DNA of 6,792 nucleotides from assembly GCA_023249395.1 (NCBI GenBank), contig JAHFCS010000028.1, forward strand, positions 4,066-10,857, written 5' to 3'. A program made the position numbers and the translations under genes. Shown here in pieces: positions 5,783 through 6,792 of this stretch. This stretch comes from Gemmatimonadota bacterium (lineage in GTDB: Bacteria > Gemmatimonadota > Gemmatimonadetes > Gemmatimonadales > Gemmatimonadaceae). Under the pieces are notes generated by a model. That model ran no database searches, was not told where the DNA came from, and saw only the letters and a program-made list of their open reading frames with translations. Within the stretch, counting starts at the first letter, position 1, and every line of letters begins with the position of its first letter.

Positions 5783-6427
5783 ATGCGTAAGTGGATTCCG
5801 CCGCTCATCGTCATCATCGCCGTAGCGGCATCGCTGGCTGTCTACTCGCGCCTCCCGGACCAGGGGCCGATGCACTGGAATCTCCACGGCGAGCCGGACC
5901 AGTGGGCGGCCCGACTCTGGACAGCCTGGACAATCCCGTTAGTGCTGGCGATGCTCGCCTTCCTCGTCCGGGCGCTCCCGCTCATCGACCCCCATCGCGA
6001 GAATTACCCCAAGTTCGCCGGGGCATATGAGGGGATGATGATTCTGGTCATGCTGTATTGCCTGGGCGTGCACTTCCTGCTCCTCGCGGCCGGACTCGGC
6101 AAGCCGGTGGCGGTGCTGCATTGGGTGCCGATGGGAATCGGACTTCTACTCGTCGGGATCGGATTCTATCTGCCGCAGCTTCATCGGAACTGGTTCTTTG
6201 GAATCCGAACGCCATGGACACTGTCGAGCGACACAGTGTGGGAGCGCACGCACCGCCTCGGCGGTTATGTGATAACCATCGCCGGTGTGTTGATCGCGGT
6301 CTCTGTGCTCGTCATACCGCGGTGGACGCACATCGTGATGTTTGGCGCGATTGTCAGCGCGGCGACTATTCTCGTGGCCTACTCCTACTTTGCCTGGAAG
6401 GAGGAGGCTCCGAGCCGACCCACTTGA
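5783..6427 (+). CDS. DUF1648/SdpI-family integral membrane protein
   Basis: Predicted inner-membrane protein of 214 residues with six hydrophobic segments (about 5-22, 46-66, 84-105, 111-130, 160-178 and 183-203). The N-terminal part fits DUF1648: YSRLPDQGPMHWNLHGEPDQW (key residues LP, H31, W32, N33, G36, D39). The region 135-160, with RNWFFGIRTPWTLSS followed by VWERTHRLGG, is the hallmark of the SdpI family. SdpI in Bacillus subtilis gives immunity to the SdpC killing factor and works with an ArsR-type autorepressor, but most members in other phyla have no known function, so immunity should not be assumed. GGAGG at 5774-5778 is a strong ribosome-binding site four bases before ATG. The gene lies 22 bp after paaD and could be read from the paa operon. 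The stop codon is shared with the -35-like box of the next gene. Confidence 0.9.
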   Translation: MRKWIPPLIVIIAVAASLAVYSRLPDQGPMHWNLHGEPDQWAARLWTAWTIPLVLAMLAFLVRALPLIDPHRENYPKFAGAYEGMMILVMLYCLGVHFLLLAAGLGKPVAVLHWVPMGIGLLLVGIGFYLPQLHRNWFFGIRTPWTLSSDTVWERTHRLGGYVITIAGVLIAVSVLVIPRWTHIVMFGAIVSAATILVAYSYFAWKEEAPSRPT

Positions 6428-6451
6428 CGTATCAAGATTTATTGATATTTT
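6424..6451 (+). promoter_or_regulatory. Candidate sigma70-type promoter of the ArsR-family gene
   Basis: TTGACG at 6424-6429 matches the -35 consensus at five of six positions, and TATTTT at 6446-6451 matches the -10 at four of six, with 16 bp between. The expected transcription start, about seven bases further, is at or next to the ATG at 6458. The AGGA at 6452-6455 is too near the ATG for a normal ribosome-binding site. The -35 box overlaps the stop codon of the upstream membrane protein gene. Confidence 0.5.
6431..6446 (+). promoter_or_regulatory. ArsR-type operator ATCAA-N6-TTGAT
   Basis: Perfect 5-6-5 inverted repeat: ATCAA at 6431-6435, spacer GATTTA, TTGAT at 6442-6446. This form is characteristic of operators bound by ArsR-family repressors. 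It fills the spacer of the candidate promoter, so a bound dimer would block RNA polymerase, consistent with autorepression of the gene that starts 12 bases later. Confidence 0.75.
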
Positions 6452-6457
6452 AGGATC

Positions 6458-6792
6458 ATGGCCACCGCTGTCGCTACCCAGCTCCGCACTTCCGACCTGC
6501 GCTCCGCGTCGCGGGTATTCCACGCGCTGTCCGATGAGACGCGACTCGAGATCGTCGCGATGCTTATCGATGGTGAGCGTTGTGTCTGCGAGCTGATGAG
6601 CGCGCTCGATGCGGCGCAGTCCCGGCTTTCCTTCCACCTCAAGGTCCTCAAGGACGCCGGGATCGTTCTCGACAGGCGCGAGGGACGGTGGGTGCATTAC
6701 TCGCTCAACAGGGAGTCGCTCGACGAGGCGACGACGTTCATCAAGGCTCTCAAACCCCGTCGTCGGCTTGCCGTGATCGAGGGCGCTTATTG
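6458..6792 (+). CDS. ArsR-family metalloregulator, 3'-truncated by window edge
   Basis: Winged helix-turn-helix repressor; 111 codons are visible and the frame is still open at the window end. After a short N-terminal arm, VFHALSDETRLEIVAML (20-36) is the standard ArsR start, ERCVCELMSAL (40-50) holds C42-x-C44, AAQSRLSFHLKVLKDAGIV (52-70) is the recognition helix region and RREGRWVHYSLN (73-84) the beta-wing. The Cys-x-Cys in this helix corresponds to the ELCVCDL motif of arsenite/antimonite-sensing ArsR proteins, so metalloid sensing is likely. An operator of the right type sits immediately upstream. Pairing with an SdpI-like gene recalls sdpR-sdpI, but the SdpR repressor I recall lacks this Cys pair, so a start of an ars operon to the right is an alternative. 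No usable ribosome-binding site is apparent at normal spacing. Confidence 0.92.
   Translation, partial: MATAVATQLRTSDLRSASRVFHALSDETRLEIVAMLIDGERCVCELMSALDAAQSRLSFHLKVLKDAGIVLDRREGRWVHYSLNRESLDEATTFIKALKPRRRLAVIEGAY

Noticed and set aside
4882..5817. Long minus-strand open frame opposite paaC and paaD
   Set aside because: Antisense to two well supported genes, with shadow-like composition and no family features.

Overview
The window reads as a bacterial chromosome segment of moderately high GC content, with dense genes, short intergenic gaps and Shine-Dalgarno-like purine runs ahead of several starts. The gene content (aerobic phenylacetyl-CoA epoxidation, a GxxExxY protein, an SdpI-like membrane protein, an ArsR regulator) fits an aerobic environmental bacterium. 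Gemmatimonadota or Acidobacteriota would be a reasonable guess from the style of the proteins, but this is a weak inference and no rRNA or marker gene is present to confirm it.

Left part (1-2168): the window opens inside an amidase-signature hydrolase whose 5' end lies outside. Next is a small cassette: a GxxExxY protein gene bracketed by a perfect 26-bp inverted repeat (1610-1635 and 2140-2165) built from a 9-bp unit. The right arm lies inside the gene and encodes its (Ser-Pro-Arg)x3 tail, directly abutting the stop codon. This is the least ordinary structure in the window.

Middle part (2192-5760): an enoyl-CoA hydratase/isomerase-family gene on the minus strand diverges from a tightly packed plus-strand operon paaA-paaB-paaC-paaD. 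PaaA is the catalytic di-iron subunit, PaaC its structural partner, PaaB the small bridging subunit and PaaD an Fe-S/metal maturation factor. Together they convert phenylacetyl-CoA to its ring 1,2-epoxide. The hydratase/isomerase probably acts on a later CoA intermediate of the same pathway. The reductase gene paaE, often next to paaD, is not in the window.

Right part (5783-6792): 22 bp after paaD comes a six-helix DUF1648/SdpI-family membrane protein, then an ArsR-family repressor with a Cys-x-Cys metalloid-type motif, cut by the window end. The repressor is preceded by a clear ATCAA-N6-TTGAT operator placed between candidate -35 and -10 elements. The predicted transcription start falls on or next to the ATG, so the arsR-type mRNA may be leaderless and autorepressed.
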